The notes beneath the pieces are model-generated. The model did no database searches, was not told where the DNA came from, and saw only the letters and a program-made list of their open reading frames with translations. The translations under genes were made by a program, and so were the position numbers. Positions 33,484 through 44,319 of a stretch of 64,000 bases of DNA are shown piece after piece; positions within the stretch are counted from its first letter, which is position 1, and each line of letters begins with the position of its first letter. Origin of the DNA: Dendrocalamus latiflorus (Eukaryota > Streptophyta > Magnoliopsida > Poales > Poaceae); the NCBI GenBank assembly GCA_017311315.1, contig CM029666.1:7377414-7441413 (forward strand), read 5' to 3'.

Positions 33484-34276
33484 TGCCAAGAAGAGAAGCA
33501 ATTCCGAGAAGAGGTGCAGACCATTGGGATGATTCAACACATCAGTCTTGTTCGCCTGCTCGGGTTTTGTGCTGGAGAAAGTAAGAGACTACTGGTTTAT
33601 GAGTATATGCCATATGGTTCTGAGTTCTCATCTGTTCGCAGAGAATTCAACACAATTATGCTGGCAGCAGCGGTACCATATAGCACTTGGAACTGCACGA
33701 GGCTTGGCTTATCTGCACGAGGAATGCATGGATTACATTCTACACTGTGACGTGAAGCCGGATAACATACTTCTTGATGCATACTTCTGTCCTAAGATTG
33801 CAGACTGCGGTAGGGCAAAGCTTCTTGGTCGAGATTTCAGCAGGGCATTGACAACCACACGAGGCACCATTGGGTATCTTGCGCCAGAGTGGATAGCAGG
33901 GCTTCCTATCACACAGAAAGCTGATGTCTACAGTTATGGAATGATGCTTCTTGAAATCATATCAGGGCGGAGGAATGCCGAGAAAATCAAAGGGAAGCAT
34001 ACTTACTTTCGTCTGTATACAGCTATTAAAGTGAACGAAGGAGATGTTATGTGCCTTTTGGATTATAGGTTGGAGGGCAGTGCTGATCTAGAGCAGCTGG
34101 ACAGGGTCTGCAGAGTTGCATGCTGATGCATTCAAGATGCCGAGGATCAGAGACCAATGATGGGGCAAGTCATTCATATGTTTGAGGGTGTTACGGATGT
34201 CACAGTCCCTCCTAGTCCGAGGTCCCTCCAAAAATTTGTGGACATGGAGGATTGTGGCATTGATTCATCAGTTTAG
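33484..34276 (+). pseudogene. S-receptor kinase copy B: C-terminal kinase remnant
   Basis: Only the kinase from about residue 495 of copy A onward remains (KQFREEVQTIGMIQHISLV to the C-terminus); about 1.7 kb of ectodomain, membrane segment and glycine loop is deleted. A frameshift lies near 33660. The HCDVKPDN loop is kept, but DFG has become DCG, and TGA at 34124-34126 replaces the Trp of the ACWCIQDAED segment. The C-terminal part continues in frame to TAG at 34274-34276. It cannot make an active kinase. The close similarity and the shared 3' flank show it is a tandem duplicate of the intact gene. Confidence 0.9.
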
Positions 34277-35857
34277 ATAATTCTTGTTATCCCATTTCTT
34301 CTTAGTTCAAATTTATGTTGAATTAGATCCACGGTACACCTAATTTATGCTTTTAATTTACTGTACTGCAGTGGTTACACAAAGTTTGCAAATCCTGCAG
34401 TTTGTAGCAGTGTCTTCATGCTTTGCTCGATGACATGTCCATCATTTGCAGAACCGTGCACCAGTGGTATTTGTATTACACAATGTTTGCAAAGGATCTC
34501 AGTTATGTCTTTTGCCATTTGTGTACATTACTTGTTCACACAGTTGTAGACTCTGATAAATATTTGGGCTACTACATGAAAGACTGGACAGTATGCACAG
34601 AAAGCTAACATCCTGTGTGTATCTCTTGACCTTAGACATCACCTTAGTTCTGGTTCTAAAATATGGAAACGGATGTAAAAAAGCAAAATTAGATCCATCC
34701 AGTAAACTTTTGGTTGTAATTTCGAAATGAACTGGAAGTAATGTACAAAATGAATTGTGTAGTTCTCTATTACGATTAGCATAGTTTTATCCATTGGTTT
34801 TTAGAGTATAATTTGCTCTGGCACTTATTAATGTGACTCTTTCAAACTCGTCTATTATAGATGGGAGGTGTAAAAGCCAGTTTCATGTTTGGAAAGTGCT
34901 TATACATCACATGCTTCACATTTTAGGTTGTGGCCTGCCCGGCTGCCCCTCTGGATTAACTTCTAGAAAAATTAAGATTGTTGCAAAGATTATTCTTTAG
35001 TAACTCGAAAGTAAATGCCCTGATGTGCCCCATAAAGAAGTTGACATTAATAACAGACATTGTAAGAGTGGCTGATCAAGTGGTTATACATTTGGAAATT
35101 CAGACATGTGATAAAGAACCACTGAAGCAGGCATGCTCTTCCAGGGTCGTGACTCAAGCACAAGTTGATGGCCAATTGGCCATGACCTGCAGTTGGCAGC
35201 CTAGCCTCCTCGCAAAATAGATGATTTTCAGAAAATCGTAAGTCTTTGAAATAGAAAGACCAAATGCTTTGCTCTATAGATATAGTAAATGTTGTAAAAT
35301 TGTCCATTAAGAACAACAATGAAAATATATATGTTGTACCAAACAGAATAAGAGGGGACTAACTAGAGAGAACCAGGAGGGAGAATGCTCATGCGTAAAA
35401 TGAGTAGCCCTTATGCATCTTGCACCCCTCTTGGGGGTTTATATACATGATAGGGGTAGGATAGGAAATTTGCCTCCTACGCTTTGATAATTACAAAAGA
35501 TGAGGGTACATTGGTATATACTTCTATACTATTGGACTTATTACATATTGGGTCGGTTGCAAGATTCAGTCACGGTGGGTTGAGCCACCTCTATAACAGG
35601 ACTCTCTCGACAGTAAGCACAAAGGTACCAATGGGCGAGCCGACGTGATCAACTATCCCTGCCCTCCGTCCCCCGCCAGCATGCTTGGAGGTCCCGATGG
35701 GGAAGATGATGCAATTGGTAGCTCCAGCCCTCTAGAGGCTGTAGAAACTTTGTGTGGATTATGTAAATCCCCCAGCATAGGCTTCTTTCGCGTGGCTCGG
35801 TATTGGGCGCCGCGTAGGCGCGTGCGAGGAAGTTCAACTCCGAGGCTACAACCACGA
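34277..35857. other. Flank of copy B, then unassigned sequence
   Basis: The first 220 bp match the sequence behind copy A. From there to 35857 no gene is recognised. A stretch around 35340-35600, with GTTTATATACATGAT and a run of short pyrimidine tracts, has the look of an old LTR, but no paired repeat or primer-binding site was found. Confidence 0.35.
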
Positions 35858-36830
35858 GGTGGTCAGATAAAGTGTCTACAACCTTGAGGTGATCAGACGA
35901 AGTCTCGACCGCAAGGCAATCGGACTAAGCGTCTACGACCATGAGGTGGTTGGATGAAATCTTTGACCGCTAGGTGTTCGGACGAAGCGCCTACGACCAC
36001 GAGGTGGCTAAATGAAGCGTCTACAACCACGCGGTGGTCGGATGATGTCTTGATCGCGAGGCGATCAAACGAAGCATCTTCGACCACGAGCTGGTTGGAA
36101 GAATTCTCAATCGCGAGGCGGTTGGACGCAGTGTCTACGACCACGAGGTGGTCAGACAAAGTCTCGACCGCGAGGCAGTCATACGAAGCGTCTATGACCG
36201 CCAGGTGGTTGGACGAAGTCTCGACCGCGTGGTGGTTTGACGAGGTTTCGACCGCGACGTGGTCAAACTAAGCGTCTACGACCATGAGGTGGTCGGACTA
36301 AGCATCTACAACCACGAGGTGGTCGGATAAAGTCTTGACTACGAGGCGGTCAGACAAAGTATCTACGACCACGAGGTGGTCGGACGAAGTGCCTACGACC
36401 ACTAGGTGGTCGGACGAAGTCTTGACCGCGAGACGATCAGATGAAATGTCTACGACCATGAGGTAGTTGGACGAAACGTCTACGACCACTAGGCTGTCGG
36501 ATGAAGTCTTAACTGCAAGGCGGTCGGACGAAGCATCTACGACCACGAGACAGTCAGACGAAGTGTCTATGACCATGACATGGCCAGACGAGGTCTGACC
36601 ACGAGGCGGTCGGATGAAGCGTCTACCACCACAATGTGGTCGAATGAGGTCTCGACCATGAGACGGTCGGATGAAGTGTCTGCGACCACTAGACGATCAA
36701 ACAAAGTCTCAATCGCGAGGCGATCAGACAAAGTCTCGACCACGAGGCGGTCAGACGAAGCGTCTACGATCACGAGGCGGTCGAATGAAGTGTCTACGAC
36801 CATGAGGTGGTCGGACGAAGTATCGATGTT
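35858..36830. repeat. Tandem array of two interleaved 27/30-bp palindromic units
   Basis: Roughly 33 degenerate units of two kinds: about 30 bp (TCTACGACCACGAGGTGGTC then GGACGAAGCG) and about 27 bp (TCTCGACCGCGAGGCGGTC then GGACGAAG). Each unit has a hairpin-capable core, GACCAC-GAG-GTGGTC or GACCGC-GAG-GCGGTC. Unit lengths are multiples of three, so the array stays open on both strands and yields repetitive peptides that are not real proteins. No transposon ends were found around it. It could be a satellite or a subterminal repeat of an unrecognised element. Confidence 0.8.
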
Positions 36831-36839
36831 AGTGGTGAA

Positions 36840-37160
36840 GACTTGCGTGCGCACGCTCCACCCCGCATCGTTCGAACTCAGCGTCGACGAAGTCAGTGGT
36901 GTGACGAAGCTGCGGCGCATGTGGTCCGTCCCCACCCTTCGGACTTGGCGTCGACGAAGTTGGTGGGGAGAAAAATCTCTGGCGCGCACAGTTGGCGCGC
37001 ATGGTGTGTCCCCACCATTCGGATTTGGCGTCGATGAAGTCAGCGGCGAGACGAATCCTTGGGCGCATGGCCCATCTCCCACACTTTGGACTTGGCATTG
37101 ATGAAGTCGGTGGCGAGTCGAAGCCTTGCGCGCACACTACGTCCCTACCCTTTGCACGTA
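36840..37160. repeat. Second tandem repeat, about 70-80-bp units
   Basis: Four degenerate units marked by GGCGTCGACGAAGT-like words (about 36889, 36950, 37028 and 37097), each with a GCGCGCA/GCGGCGCAT part and a CCCACCCTTCGGACTTGG part. It follows directly on the 27/30-bp array and is also open on both strands. Probably part of the same locus or element. Confidence 0.65.
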
Positions 37161-38577
37161 ACCAAACCCTATGCGCCGTGTTACTCCCAGTTTTATTATA
37201 AAAGTCTATTTTAATTCACAACATCAAATTTCATCATCTTTTCGCATTCAATTCTTCACACAGCAAGGTATCCAACAACATGAAAAAAGCGTTTTAGAAG
37301 TAAGCACAAAATGTCTACGCATCTTTCATCAGCGGTACTGTCTAGCATATGTCCATCCTTGTGCCTCATCTTGTGCCACACAGTCCATGTATAGTCATTT
37401 TTTCAGGATGCAGTATGTATCACTTCTAGGACAAAGCCTGGAAATATTGTGCGGGTGTTTATGATGGATATATACGCTGAAGTGTTAAAAGTTATCAATC
37501 AACAAGAAGATTATCAATCCATATATGTACTTACGCTCAATTAAAATGATGGTGTCATATATGGTTCAGAGATAGATCCTCTATTTTTAAGTTATGGATT
37601 ATTAAATGTTACATGTACATGGTGTTATGTATCACCATAATTTCAATTGTTTTTTATCTTTCAAAAGGAAGTCACTTTATAACCATCTTACCACCAAATT
37701 CTAAGGTTCCAAAGCCATAAATCTAGTCCGAACTAAATTCAACCATTACTTTGATTCATAATTTACAAGCCAACTACAATCACGTATGCAAAAGCAAAAC
37801 ACGATAGGCTATATCACGCCACATATCAAGGCGTGACAATTGTCACACCATGGGATCTAGCATGACTACTACCATGCAAGCCTCCACGCTAGCATGGCGG
37901 GTGGACGAGGGCTTGCGTGGCATATTTTGTCACACCGTAACGTGTGGTGTGACAGAACAGTTTGGCCACATCACGAGGGGTGACGTGGCCAAAAGGGGTT
38001 AGAATTGGAAATAAAGTCCACGAGGGATTGCCTTTAAAATATTTTTAAAAGGGGGATTAAATAAAAAAACAGGCTCCAGTCGCCCAACTACTGGGTAACA
38101 GGAGGTGTTGTCGTCTAGCGATTGGGCAACAACACCTGTCATCCAACCGTTGGACGACTGCATCCCTGTCACTCAATGGTACAGCTACTGTCTTTGTGTC
38201 GCTCGACCATTGGGTGACGGTTTGGCGACAAAATACTAAGTTTGCAAAAAAGGAAAATCACAAATATAATTTTGTATTTCAAAATAAAAAATGGGTTATT
38301 AAGAAAAGTCTCGGTGGTCGCACCAAATACGCAGCCATCCCCTCCCCACCAGGTACGGCACCAAGCACACCGGCGGGTGGAGGCCAATCGGAGAGCCGCC
38401 GTACCATCGGCCCATCGCCAAGCAAGCGAACCGGCCGGGCCACTCTGTACGCCTCCGAACGAGGAATCCATGGCCCAGCACGCGCCTTCGCACCGGCCCA
38501 CCGAAGAAGTAACCCGCCGAGGTCCAGTAGACCCGCCCCCGCTTGGCAAAACCATGAGGGGCCGAGATAAGGATTCT
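37161..38577. other. Unassigned sequence with inverted-repeat words
   Basis: No gene is recognised. 37200-37850 is AT-rich and featureless. 37840-38230 holds repeated words on an ACGTGTGGTGTGACA and CCCAACTACTGGG theme and an inverted pair AGGTGTTGT/ACAACACCT (38101-38140), suggesting a decayed transposon end. 38300-38560 is GC-rich without a credible frame. Confidence 0.35.
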
Positions 38578-38820
38578 GGCCCTGTTCTTTGCAGCTTCTA
38601 AAAGCTGTTTTTCGATTTTTCTACAGTAACTAACTTTTAAACGGAGTATTATTTCAAAATAGAGTCTACTAGTTAATTGTAATACGTATTTTACTGATTT
38701 TATTTATATTAGCAAAAATCGTATGTGAGTTTCTGTTACTCTATAATCTCTCGTATAAACAGCCCAAAAGCCACAAGCCGTAGCTAAAAGTTAAAAGCCG
38801 CAGCCAAAAAGAACAGACCC
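38578..38820. mobile_element. MITE with GGCCCTGTTCTTT termini
   Basis: A 243-bp element starting GGCCCTGTTCTTTGCAGC and ending AAAAAGAACAGACCC, flanked by TCT at 38575-38577 and 38821-38823. Relatives lie at 52274-52513 (TTC duplication), about 52835-53075 (inverted) and about 50625-50785 (partial). The AAACGGAGTATT and GAGTCTACTAGTTAATTGTA blocks are shared. The 3-bp duplications suggest PIF/Harbinger-type mobilisation. Confidence 0.7.
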
Positions 38821-38823
38821 TCT

Positions 38824-39625
38824 AACTGGAGACAAGGGACGGGTTTATTAGAAGTTGAGAAACCATTTAGACTTTTTCCTTTTAACAGACACCCCAATTC
38901 CGTCTCGATCTCAATTTCTCATTGCTTTCCTTACCAAGTCTATGCTTCCCTCTCTCCATCGAAAGTTGGGATCGTAACAGATCCTTCTTTGTGATGGCAG
39001 TGGCCCAACCCTTGCCCATCCTGAATTCGTGTCCATGTGTGTGTCTCGGTTCTCAGAGAGCCCATAGGTCATAACTGCGCGTTCTAAGCCACGCTGAAAG
39101 CCCATCGAGAACGAAAGGGCCACACGGTCGCTGCGCCATGCGATGGGCATATCGCAAGTGCATCATATCCGAGAGTTTGATTTCCCCTCCAAAAAAAAAA
39201 CCAGAGAGAGAGAGTTTGATTTTACACCCTCACAACAAACAGAGTTTAGCTGAACCAACTTCAGGTGGGAGAGTTTGATTATGCAAAAATACAATCATTT
39301 TTTTTTTGCGAGGCGATCATAAATTTTTTTGAGGGAATTTACGGAACCTAATCATACTTAGATAGTCATATTTGCAAGCAGACTAGAAAATTAGTTTCTA
39401 ACAAGTGTTTAGAGATCAGACAGCGCTTTTCTTTGCTTAGAGATCAGCAGCAAAGCAGATGCTGCATAAACAAACTATGTCCACATGCATGGCAATGTGT
39501 TACAATTTCGTAACATGCAATCTAAGACAAAAGAATCATACAGTACCGTCAAAACACAGAATTCTCCGTGCCCCTACCTTGCAAGACAAACAATTAAGTA
39601 CTTAACGAGCATCCAATGAATGAGC
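38824..39625. other. 3' flank of the LRR receptor gene
   Basis: No gene is seen. The part nearest 39625 will include the 3' UTR of the minus-strand receptor gene. A short (AG)n run with a poly-A stretch lies at 39190-39215. Confidence 0.4.
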
Positions 39626-42600
39626 TCAGGGAACTGCAGATGAGCTTTGTGCCTTGCTCTGAGCTTCTACCACCGGAGTTGAGGCCTCCGTCGAAGGCCG
39701 CGTTCCGGTCTCACTCCTCCGCACCTCTTCAATCATCCTCACCACGTCCGACATCTTAGGCCGCCGTTCCGGGGTCCTTGAGACGCATGCCATGCCAATC
39801 TGGAGCATCTCCACCATCTCTTCCTCGATGTTCGGGTACCTCATCAGCTCACCGTCAAACACTTCAGCCGTCCACTCCTCCCGGACAACGGACTGCACCC
39901 ATCTGACCAGGTGAACAACCTCATTACCCCCGCTGGTTATCTGAACGGGTGACTTGCCGGTGAGGAGCTCGAGAATGAAGACACCGAAGCTGTAGACATC
40001 TGAACAATGTGACACTTTCCTTGTGTCGGTGACCTCTGGCGCACAGTATCCAAGAGAACGGGACCTTGCAGTTATCGGGTTCATCAGTGATGCCAAGCCG
40101 AGGTCGGAGACGCAGCCATATTGCTGACTGTTTAGGAAGACATTCGAGGCCTTGATGTTGCCATGAACAAATTTGCCATTGTTCTCGGTGTGAACGTATG
40201 CAATCCCTCTTGCTGCTCCCAGGGCTATTCTTACCCTAGTTTCCCAATCCAAAGGTGTTCTGTCCTCTCCCCTCTTCCCTGCATGGGAAAAAAGGCAAAA
40301 TATGATATGCATGTTATATTCAATTATGGATGTCAATAAATGCAAATGGCTTATCTTGTGATGTGATTTCATATCAGATGAAGAAAAAATACCACTATAT
40401 CTACATTACTCTCACGAGCTCACAGCAGAATTAATGTTTGTCTCAGGATAACATAATATATACATACATCAGAGATACTTTTGGCCAATGAGGCCAGCAA
40501 ACCTAAATAATTACAACCCAACTGTTTCTAGACTGAAATCGTCTAATATTAGCTCTAGTACTCCATCATGATACAGGCACTTAACTAATTTGATTGCAAA
40601 TTAGTGCTGCATATCTAACAGTAGTCTACCTCTGGTCCTGATTCTGATACTGAAAAGGAGGGATGGATCGTGATAGTGAACGCCAATGCTAGCCATTTCA
40701 AAGCTTCCTAGCTAGCGGTAACGTTCCTCCTACTATTTGTTGCTTTTATCATCCAGAACCCTTTTTTTTCAATTTTCAATTTTTCCTGTGCCTGCCACTA
40801 TTTCTAGTTCCATTTCTTGCTAATATCCTCAATGTGCCATTATCACAAAATGTTAAGTACGCAATTGCATTATGATATCTGAATTTCAGGACTTCGGTCA
40901 TTTAGTATTTCAACAACAAGATGCCATGATTTCCATAGCCTGATTGGATGACTAAGGAAGCATACTGTCTTGCTACTATACTGGCCTTGACATGACCAGT
41001 TTACCACACACCTAGCATGCCATGTGAACTTGAATTGAACTGGCTGCTCACAGTTTGAATACACATGCAAGATTGCAAGTGAAGGCAGCTAAGCATGATG
41101 TGGACAGAATACGGATCAGCTAGATCCAAATGAATACAGGCAAATTTACTGTAGGGAGATAATCCAAAATTGAGAAGAAATTAGAACTATATGCTACTTT
41201 TGGTGAAGCAAGCATGAAACACTAAACTTCACCTTTTTAGAAAAGTATAGAAGTCCAAGTGGCGTATTCAGCAAGAGAGAAAAAGGTATCATGCATCTCA
41301 ATTAAAAGAACATTGTTTTTCTTCGCCAACTTGGTGCCAAATAATGAAATTTTTTATCAAAGAAGTCAAAAAAAGGTATATATTAAGCGTTGAGAACGTG
41401 CAAACCAGAGTAGTTTCCAAATAACCCAGTCGAAAGGCCTCAAGTGCTCAGGTCAGAAAATCAAAATAGGGCAACACCGTGCCTAGACAATAACCATTAA
41501 CCGGGCAAGAACAAGGACTTATAGTACGTTTGGTAGCCTTTCTATACTTCACTGCTTCTAACATTAAGATCATCCCCGTTGTCCACCCTGCCATGCAACC
41601 TTATAAAGTCAACAAAGATTTTGTGGCGCTAAGAAAAAGCTAACTTGTCCAACCCCTAACACCTTCCCAAACGACAAGCAACCTCAGATCTCCAAATCAA
41701 CACAACATCATTCACATAATAAATTACCTTCCTACTCAATCGCGACATTTCCTAAATCCTATAAAACACATTTCTTGAGCGCTATTCTCTCATTATCATA
41801 ATTCACTGCTACAGTTATACTAACAAAGAACGACATCTATCAAACAATTGCGAATTGCAATATGCAAATTGGCAGATGAAAGTGACACCAAGAACGAGAG
41901 CAAGAAGCATACCATGAAGCATGTTGGATACACTTCCCCTGCTATAGTAATCGTACACAAGCAGCTTCTCGTCCTTAGAGTAGTAGTATGCCCGGAGCTC
42001 CGCCACATTACCATGCCGAATCCGCCCGACCAGCTCCATCTGTTGCTCAAACTCGCGCCGCCCAGCGCTCACCTCCTTCAGCCTCTTCACCACCACCGTC
42101 GTCGCGTCCTCCAGCACCGCCCGGTATGCCGTACCGAATGCACCCTTCCCTAGAACCTCGGCAGAGGCCCGGAGCAGGTCCTCTAAATCAAACGCCAACG
42201 CCGGACCCTCAAAGAAAAACAGCCGGTTGCCGTCCCCAGCCTTGCCGATCACCGCCTTGGATTCCGGTGACTCACTCCCCTTCTTCTCCCCGCCCTTCCG
42301 GGCCACCACCCGGCTCACCTCCTCACTGCCCCGCCTGTTGCAAAATGCTATCAGGAACACTGCAACGACTGCGAACACCGCGACACACCCGCCGACGACA
42401 ATGGCAAGAATGGCCGCCTCGCTGAGCCGCAGTCGCCTCTTCGCTGGCGCGCCGGCCACAGGCGGGGACAGCGAGGGCGGCGGCACCGCCGGTGACGCTG
42501 GCGCCGGCCGCGTCATATTGTTCCCGGCGAACGACGCATCGGCGAACCTCAGCAGGGACTTGGGCACGGGGCCATCGAAATGGTTGTAGGACAGATTCAA

Positions 42601-43170
42601 GAACAGGAGCGCCGGGAGCCCGAGTTCCGGGACACGGCCGGAGAGCGAGTTGTTGGACAGGTTGAGCGCGACCAGCTGGGTAAGGTTGGACAACGCGCCG
42701 GGCAGGCTCCCATTGAACCCGTTGAACGAGAGGTCGAGCATCTGCAGCCTCCGCAGGCGCGCGAGCCCCAAGGGCACGCCGCCGGAGAAGGCGTTGAGCT
42801 GAAGGTGGAGCCCCGTGAGCCTGGCGAGGGCGAGGAGCTCTTCGGGGAAGGGACCCGAGAGGCTGTTGGCGCGGAGGCTGAGCACCTGCAGGGCCGTAAG
42901 TCGCCCGAGCGTGCCCGGCGGCAGGGGGCCCGACAGGCCGAGCCCCGGGAGGCGAAGCGCGACGACGCGGGAGCCGTCGGCGCTGCAGGTGACCCCGGTC
43001 CAGTTGCCGCAGACGCGCGGGGAGGAGGCCCAGTTGATGCGCACCCGGCCGCGGCCCACCCTCGCGAGGAAGTCGAGCAGCGCCGCCTTGTCGGCGTCCG
43101 GCTCGGACGCGGCCTGGGAGGCGCACAGCAGCAGGAGGGCGGCTACGCAGAGCAGCCGCTGGGGCGGCAT
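39626..43170 (-). CDS. LRR-III receptor-like pseudokinase, two exons
   Basis: Exon 1 is 43170-41913 and exon 2 is 40278-39626, with a GT/AG intron of 1634 bp splitting a Gly codon; 636 residues in all. Order: signal peptide (1-22), LRR N-terminal cap with the CGNWTGVTC motif (54-62), about five leucine-rich repeats (70-205), Pro-rich juxtamembrane part, membrane helix (about 251-275) and kinase fold (328-605). The glycine loop GKGAFG (341-346) and Lys362 are kept. The catalytic loop reads HGNIKASN (458-465), with Asn instead of catalytic Asp, and DFG reads DLG (478-480), so catalysis is unlikely. This fits the LRR-III class annotated as probable inactive receptor kinases (At4g23740-like), which signal by scaffolding. 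The intron before the catalytic loop is typical of the class. The start at 43170 was chosen because it begins the signal peptide, although the frame stays open 101 codons upstream. Confidence 0.93.
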
Positions 43171-44298
43171 GGCGGTGGTCGTGGGGCTCCGCGTGGGGGA
43201 GGTGGTGGTGCTCCTTGGATCTGAGCAAGGGAGGAGAGGAGTGCAAGGGGAGGTGGCCGCGGTGCTTGCTAGCGTGGGGAAGCGTGCGTGCGGAGGGAGG
43301 GTTCCGGGGCTCGGGTTGGGGGTTGTGGGGGAGAACCGTGGGGATCGTGGTGTTTCTGCTGGGTTTGTGGGAGCTGCATGTGCGGAGTGGTGGGGTGATG
43401 AGCTAGTGCTGGCCAACGGCGGGGCGGGCCGCGTTGGCTTGGGTGGTTTCCGTGGTGTACTGCTGTCGGCCACCGCGCGATTGGGCGTTCATTTGGCGGG
43501 CTCGACCCGGGGCACGGGACGGTTGGGTCGGGTCACAGCGGCTCGGTGTTCCAGATACGTTTCCGCGACCGGCGCGGAGGCAGCGCCGGGCGCGTGCTCT
43601 GGCTGGAGGCGTGTGTGTGACGCTAGGGACAAGATGGGCGCCACGGACGGTCAGGGCCTTCAATTTTCATCACGCTGTCTTGGTGGTAATTTGGATTTGT
43701 GAGACGTTTCTGTGCAGGGAAAATTTTCGACTCCCATTTTTTTTGTTTTGCCCTTTTGGTTCAGATTCTTCGCATGAGAGAGGTTTATTCCGGGTGGTTG
43801 CATCTTTAATCCTGATCCTTCCACGTTAAAGAGCAAACACAGATGGCAACAGTGACGCAATGGAGGACGGACTACAGTCACTGTGGGGATACCATTTTTA
43901 GGAACACTGTAGTGAATTTGCTATTATCGTCAGTACTGTTCTGTACTATCGAATTGTATTGCAGCACCTGATCTGATCCGCTCGTCTTAGATCCTATTAC
44001 TTACGGCAGTACAACAGTATATGTTAGCTATCTGAAAATATATGTTGCATAGGATTTTAAATGATGTGGAGAAAAGAGAAAGAGAAGAGAGAAAATGATG
44101 TCCACTATTTAACAGACGGTCTTATAGATAGCTTTTTACTATTTGTATCCTTATATAGACAACTATATAGATAACACATTACTTATATGAGACTATTACA
44201 GATAACTATATAGACAACACATTATATATATTATCTTTAGACCTTTCTATCTATATACGACATAGAGGTGTATTATAGACTGCCACTGTCTATACCTT
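43171..44298. other. Upstream region of the LRR receptor gene
   Basis: 43171-43720 is GC-rich and CpG-dense, and will hold the 5' UTR and core promoter of the minus-strand gene. An in-frame extension with Pro/Ser/Thr-rich codons runs to 43473. 44100-44298 contains repeated ATATAGACAACT/TATAGATAACAC words resembling the interior of the Tourist-like MITE at 60666-60978, but clear ends are missing. Confidence 0.5.
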
Positions 44299-44319
44299 TA
44301 TATATATATATATATATAT
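44299..44319. repeat. (TA)n microsatellite
   Basis: About ten uninterrupted TA units. No other significance is seen. Confidence 0.9.

Noticed and set aside
35858..36830. CRISPR-like regular repeat array
   Set aside because: Plant nuclear context, no unique spacers, units directly adjacent and degenerate; a tandem palindromic repeat.
41815..41912. Continuation of receptor exon 1 (MLLALVLGVTFICQ) as an extra membrane segment
   Set aside because: A GT donor follows the MLHG segment, and exon 2 resumes the kinase with KRGEDRTPLDW in phase after a CAG acceptor; this stretch is intron.
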